This document shows positions 5,783-9,109 of a stretch of 9,109 nt of DNA, piece by piece. Origin of the DNA: Chloroflexota bacterium (lineage in GTDB: Bacteria > Chloroflexota > Dehalococcoidia > UBA3495); contig PBBR01000017.1 in NCBI GenBank assembly GCA_002716645.1, forward strand, positions 5,344 through 14,452, in the 5' to 3' direction. The translations under genes were made by a program, and so were the position numbers. The notes under the pieces are model-generated. The model did not search any database. It saw nothing but the letters and a program-made list of their open reading frames with translations, and was not told where the DNA came from. How positions within the stretch are numbered: position 1 is the stretch's first letter; the number at the start of each line of letters is the position of its first letter.

Positions 5783-6955
5783 ATGACTGTTATAAAATCA
5801 ATTCGCACAAAAGTCTGGAATTGGACTGGACCTACAGTTCCACCGCAGCCAAATTTTTGCACTAACGCCGGAGATATATTGTGGGATAAAGGGGACGCAA
5901 TGCAGAGTTTCCGATTTCATCAATGGCTAACGTGTGAAGTTGAGACGGACAGCGGAGAGATTGGTATAGGCAATGCCGCCTTAGCACCACCACTCGTGAA
6001 AGAAGCAATAGATCGTTATTACACTCCTTTAATTATCGGGGAAGACCCATTTGATTATTCATACATCTGGGAAAAAATGTACCGAAAAACACTTGCTTGG
6101 GGTCGTAAAGGAATCGGCATGACTGCTATTAGTGCTGTAGATATAGCGATTTGGGACTTAATGGGTAAATTAGTAAACAAACCAGTATTCAAATTACTCG
6201 GAGGTAGAACCAAAGAGAAAATTCCCGTGTACTACTCTAAGCTATATTCGAGAAGTATACCTGACATGCAAGCTGAAGCAGAAGAAGCCAAAAAGAATAA
6301 CTATCAGGGTTATAAAACCAGATTCGGTTTCGGTCCAAAAGACGGAATGCATGGCATGCGAGAGAATATTAAACGAATAGAGGCTATACGAGAAGTCATT
6401 GGATACGATGTAGACCTTATGCTTGAAGCATACATGGGCTGGAACATAGATTATTCCAGGAGAATAATACCCAAATTGGAGAAGTTTGAACCTCGCTGGC
6501 TAGAGGAACCAGTGATAGCTGACGATATGCACGGCTATGCAGAGTTAAACCGCGGCCCTATACCAATCTCAGGAGGCGAACATGAATATTCACTATTCGG
6601 ATTTCGCCAATTACTCGATATGCAAGCAGTCAGCATCATTCAATACGACACCAATCGCGTGGGCGGAATAACTGCTGCACAGAAAATCAACGCACTAGCA
6701 GAAGCTTATCAAGTACCAGTAATCCCACATGCAGGGCAAATGCACAATTACCATATGACTATGTCCAACTCTAATTGCCCCATATCTGAATATTTCCCTG
6801 TCTATGATGTAGAGATTGGAAATGAGCTTTTCTACTATATATTTGAGGGGGATCCAGATGCCGTTAACGGCTATTTGCAACTAGAAGAGGACATCAAGGG
6901 TCTTGGTATCAGCATATCTGAGAAACACCTGGATAATTTTGAGATTATCGAATAA
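5783..6955 (+). CDS. Enolase-superfamily (mandelate racemase type) acid-sugar dehydratase, L-rhamnonate dehydratase-like
   Basis: This 390-residue cytoplasmic enzyme has the normal two-domain layout: an alpha/beta capping domain (about 1-125 plus the C-terminal tail) and a TIM barrel. Family marks in order are [20 protein letters not shown] (106-125), LLGG (138-141), [22 protein letters not shown] (212-220), WLEEP (239-243), SGGEHE (263-268), [11 protein letters not shown] (287-297), VPVIPHAGQ and SEYFP. Inferred metal ligands are Glu215, Glu241 and Glu266. His316 with Asp289 is the likely general base pair, and Glu336 matches the conserved late Glu. Position 215 is Asp in E. coli RhmD but Glu here. 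The layout is closest to the RhmD group, which dehydrates L-rhamnonate or related acid sugars to 2-keto-3-deoxy acids using Mg2+. The substrate remains open. An AGGAG stands eight bases before the ATG. It converges on the zinc-ribbon gene with only eight bases between the stops. Confidence 0.9.
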   Translation: MTVIKSIRTKVWNWTGPTVPPQPNFCTNAGDILWDKGDAMQSFRFHQWLTCEVETDSGEIGIGNAALAPPLVKEAIDRYYTPLIIGEDPFDYSYIWEKMYRKTLAWGRKGIGMTAISAVDIAIWDLMGKLVNKPVFKLLGGRTKEKIPVYYSKLYSRSIPDMQAEAEEAKKNNYQGYKTRFGFGPKDGMHGMRENIKRIEAIREVIGYDVDLMLEAYMGWNIDYSRRIIPKLEKFEPRWLEEPVIADDMHGYAELNRGPIPISGGEHEYSLFGFRQLLDMQAVSIIQYDTNRVGGITAAQKINALAEAYQVPVIPHAGQMHNYHMTMSNSNCPISEYFPVYDVEIGNELFYYIFEGDPDAVNGYLQLEEDIKGLGISISEKHLDNFEIIE

Positions 6956-6963
6956 TCGAATTT

Positions 6964-7146
6964 TTACAGGTACTGACAGGTTATTACAAAAACCAACGTA
7001 AGAATTGCGAATACAGACCATCCCAACGCACTTCGATCAGAACGACGTTTCAACCTAGCTATTGGGCCTAGGCAATCATTACAAAACTGCGTACTGAATT
7101 CAGTTACGACGGATCCACATTGAAGACAAAATTTATTATTACTCAT
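6964..7146 (-). CDS. Zinc-ribbon, single-pass membrane mini-protein
   Basis: This 60-residue protein has Cys7-x2-Cys10 and Cys22-x2-Cys25 (FCLQCG and FCNDC), a compact zinc ribbon. A basic linker with RLKRRSDR follows, and then one hydrophobic helix at about 40-58 that ends the protein. The ribbon would sit in the cytoplasm next to the membrane. Its ATG overlaps the stop of the TIM-barrel gene as ATGA, so it is probably translated by coupling to that gene. No good independent ribosome site was sought or seen. The role is unknown. The intact cysteine pairs and the overlap argue that it is a real gene. Confidence 0.7.
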   Translation of the reverse strand: MSNNKFCLQCGSVVTEFSTQFCNDCLGPIARLKRRSDRSALGWSVFAILTLVFVITCQYL

Positions 7147-7952
7147 AAACTATAAGTTGCAAATATATCCCTAGCGGCGATCCGATCAGCTACAGATCCA
7201 AAGTTCATAGAGTAGAATTTTGAATATCCTGCGGACTCTATCATTCGAAATACAGATTCAAAATCTATATTACCTTCTCCTGGATTCATATGTATTTCTT
7301 TATCTCCTAGATTGTCCGCCAGTCGTACCTCCCAAATCCGATCTACACCAAAGTGTTTAAAAAATCCTTCAATACCCTCGGGTACCAAATTAGCGTGATT
7401 TACAGTAAATGACCAAACTAAGTTTGGAGAATCAATAGCATTTAAATAAAAGGAAGTCTCTTCTATGGTATGCGCCATATAGTGTACTTCAGCGTCATCA
7501 GGCTCAAAATTAAGGTTTTCTAATAGAAGTATCTGGTTTTTTTGCTCTGCGTATTCAACAGTTCTCTTCAGTCTCTCCAACGCGGCATCTCTACGAGCGG
7601 TTACTTCGGTATTGAAATGATAACCAGCGTGGACTACCACCCCATACCCATCCAGCCTTGCAGACAAATCGATATTTGCTCGGAGATATTCATCCACCCC
7701 GTCGCTCACTACGGGTGAAAACTCCGCAACATTCACCGATGACAACGTATGCAAACAAAGTTCTATTTTCTTTGCAACTGCTTGGGTCTTTATATTTTCA
7801 ACCCTCTTATCATCCCATAACCCTAAGTGATTAGGACCTATATCGGCATTGAAGTTTAAATAATGAATACCATGTATACCAGCTGTTTCAATCGCCTCTT
7901 CCAATTCTGTTGTCCCAGAGTCATACCCTATTCTATCTACAAACGTCACCAT
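7143..7952 (-). CDS. Xylose isomerase-like TIM barrel protein (AP endonuclease family 2 superfamily)
   Basis: This 269-residue protein has the strand-by-strand pattern of the xylose isomerase-like / sugar phosphate isomerase-epimerase superfamily. It shows LCLHTLSS (His68), YGVVVHAGYHF (His108), ILLLENLNF (Glu145), VNHANL (His186), VRLADN (Asp213) and IHMNPGEGNIDF (His221, Glu226). These are the usual positions of divalent metal ligands at the barrel mouth. Members include isomerases, epimerases, dehydratases and endonuclease IV, so the reaction is not defined. I placed the start at the ATG at 7952, which has GGAG five to six bases upstream and leads straight into the first strand VTFVDRIGY. 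An in-frame ATG at 8000 would add 16 residues that do not fit the fold. The stop overlaps the zinc-ribbon gene as ATGA. It is divergent from acr3 across 168 bases. Confidence 0.87.
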   Translation of the reverse strand: MVTFVDRIGYDSGTTELEEAIETAGIHGIHYLNFNADIGPNHLGLWDDKRVENIKTQAVAKKIELCLHTLSSVNVAEFSPVVSDGVDEYLRANIDLSARLDGYGVVVHAGYHFNTEVTARRDAALERLKRTVEYAEQKNQILLLENLNFEPDDAEVHYMAHTIEETSFYLNAIDSPNLVWSFTVNHANLVPEGIEGFFKHFGVDRIWEVRLADNLGDKEIHMNPGEGNIDFESVFRMIESAGYSKFYSMNFGSVADRIAARDIFATYSL

Positions 7953-8043
7953 AATTTCTCCAATAACTCTTATAAAAATATATCCATTCCACAGATGCAT
8001 TCTAACAATTCAAATGATGACTGCTTATTTTTCAGGTTAATAA

Positions 8044-8077
8044 TTCAAGAATTTTGTTTTAAGATATTTATAATATC
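8044..8077 (+). promoter_or_regulatory. Candidate promoter and overlapping operator-like dyad upstream of acr3
   Basis: A perfect TATAAT lies at 8069-8074, about 47 bases before the acr3 ATG. The -35 is poor: TTCAAG at 8044-8049 at 19 bases spacing. The -10 is covered by a perfect dyad, GATATT-TAT-AATATC (8063-8077), the position expected for a repressor site. ArsR-family repressors bind such AT-rich dyads at arsenic genes, but no arsR is present here. In AT-rich DNA this could be chance. Confidence 0.35.
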
Positions 8078-8120
8078 AACATACGTTATACATTCTCTAT
8101 AAAAAGAGGAATCAACCGCA

Positions 8121-9109
8121 ATGGCATTATTTGAAAAATATCTTTCGGTATGGGTTGGACTGTGCATAGCATCAGGTGTTGGATTGGGCCTAGTTCTCCC
8201 ATCTATATTTGAGACAATCGCAACTATTGAATACGCTAGCGTCAACCTCATAGTAGCGTTATTCATTTGGGTGATGATCTACCCCATGATGGTCAACGTA
8301 GATTTTGCGTCTATCAGAAACGTTGGAAAGAGACCCAAAGGCTTATGTATAACCCTAGTAGTTAACTGGATAATAAAACCTTTTACCATGGCGGCCCTAG
8401 GCATTCTATTCTTCGAATATATATTTGCGGGATTAGTAGATGCTCAAACCGGCAAAGAATATATAGCCGGAATGATCTTACTAGGAATTGCTCCATGCAC
8501 GGCTATGGTATTCGTTTGGAGCCAACTGGTTAAGGGAGATGCAAACTACACCCTGGTTCAAGTCTCAGTGAACGACATTATCATGATATTCGCCTTTGCT
8601 CCCCTAGCTGCCCTATTACTGGGTGTTACAAACATAGTAGTGCCATGGGAAACTTTACTCATCTCAGTCCTTTTATATGTTGTAATACCACTTGGTGCAG
8701 GGTATATAACAAGAAGAAAGCTAGATACAGCAGACAATAAACACCGAATAGATACCTTTACATCTAAGATCAAGCCTTTCTCTATAATGGGCCTATTAGC
8801 CACAGTCATATTATTATTTGGCTTTCAAGCGCAGACAATTATGGCAAATCCTTTTGTAATTGTCCTAATCGCCATACCTTTGCTCATTCAAAGCTATGGT
8901 ATTTTTATCATCGCCTACAGCGCGTCGTATATCTGGAGAGTTCCATTTTCAACGGCCGCTCCAGCAGCATTGATAGGAACATCAAACTTTTTCGAGCTAG
9001 CTGTTGCAGTTGCTATTAGTTTGTTTGGACTGAACTCGGGAGCAGCTTTAGCTACCGTAGTAGGTGTACTGGTAGAAGTGCCTGTTATGCTTTCGCTTGT
9101 AGTAGTAGC
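8121..9109 (+). CDS. acr3: Arsenite efflux transporter, ACR3 family (BASS superfamily), 3' end missing
   Basis: The frame is open for 329 codons to the window edge. Acr3 proteins have about 350-370 residues, so only a few dozen are lacking. It is a ten-helix inner-membrane carrier that expels arsenite, As(OH)3, using the proton gradient. Clear family signatures are [15 protein letters not shown] (48-62), [21 protein letters not shown] with the conserved functional Cys126, [33 protein letters not shown], and [13 protein letters not shown] with the conserved Glu319. A GAGGA stands about ten bases before the ATG, and an in-frame stop at 8100-8102 limits any longer start. No arsR, arsC or arsM is seen upstream. 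Such partners could lie beyond the right edge. A promoter with a dyad over its -10 lies upstream. Confidence 0.95.
   Translation, partial: MALFEKYLSVWVGLCIASGVGLGLVLPSIFETIATIEYASVNLIVALFIWVMIYPMMVNVDFASIRNVGKRPKGLCITLVVNWIIKPFTMAALGILFFEYIFAGLVDAQTGKEYIAGMILLGIAPCTAMVFVWSQLVKGDANYTLVQVSVNDIIMIFAFAPLAALLLGVTNIVVPWETLLISVLLYVVIPLGAGYITRRKLDTADNKHRIDTFTSKIKPFSIMGLLATVILLFGFQAQTIMANPFVIVLIAIPLLIQSYGIFIIAYSASYIWRVPFSTAAPAALIGTSNFFELAVAVAISLFGLNSGAALATVVGVLVEVPVMLSLVVV

Noticed and set aside
7953..8000. Longer start of the TIM-barrel gene at the ATG at 8000
   Set aside because: The 16 extra residues do not resemble the family start, while the ATG at 7952 has a good GGAG site and begins at the first barrel strand.

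Overview
The window is a gene-dense stretch of bacterial DNA, roughly 40-45% GC by eye. It holds twelve supportable protein genes, two of them cut by the window edges, and no non-coding gap longer than about 170 bases. I see no rRNA, tRNA, CRISPR array or insertion sequence. The gene content is that of a free-living heterotroph that breaks down sugar acids and other organic acids: an RhmD-like enolase-superfamily dehydratase, a DapA-type aldolase, a zinc alcohol dehydrogenase, a 4,5-dihydroxyphthalate decarboxylase-like protein, an OFA-type MFS carrier and a xylose-isomerase-like TIM barrel. Marine Chloroflexota of the SAR202 type, known for enlarged enolase-superfamily gene sets, would fit. 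This is an inference from gene style only, since the window has no phylogenetic marker.

Layout: on the minus strand from the left edge lie a partial dihydroxyphthalate decarboxylase-like gene (1-404), a zinc alcohol dehydrogenase (452-1483) and a small one-helix membrane protein (1550-1840). A divergent gap with an inverted repeat leads to a plus-strand DapA-family aldolase/dehydratase (1996-2910). This gene meets an MFS transporter on the minus strand (2907-4217) through a shared CTAG. Upstream of the transporter lies a perfect 18-bp-arm hairpin (4256-4295). Next, all on the minus strand, come an AhpD-like protein (4318-4914), a DUF1330 protein (5057-5362) and a two-helix membrane protein (5431-5640). 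The RhmD-like gene (5783-6955) is on the plus strand. It converges on a minus-strand pair, a TIM-barrel gene (7143-7952) and a zinc-ribbon membrane protein (6964-7146), coupled by an ATGA overlap. The window ends in a plus-strand Acr3 arsenite efflux gene (8121-9109, 3' end missing).

The main discovery is at 4318-4914. What looks like two adjacent short reading frames is one AhpD/carboxymuconolactone decarboxylase-family gene interrupted by a single in-frame TGA. That TGA falls exactly on the second cysteine of the family's E-x11-C-x2-C-x3-H active site. Seventeen bases after it is the apical loop of a perfect 7-bp hairpin whose loop begins with G, which matches the bacterial SECIS description. 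I read it as a selenoprotein with a CxxU active site. TGA works as an ordinary stop elsewhere in the window, so general TGA reassignment does not explain it.

How the genes may work together (inference): the carrier imports an organic acid, the enolase-superfamily dehydratase makes a 2-keto-3-deoxy acid, the aldolase cleaves or dehydrates such a product, and the dehydrogenase oxidises or reduces an intermediate. The AhpD-like selenoprotein and Acr3 look like stress or detoxification functions. The genes are split among several transcription units, so one shared pathway is only a hypothesis.
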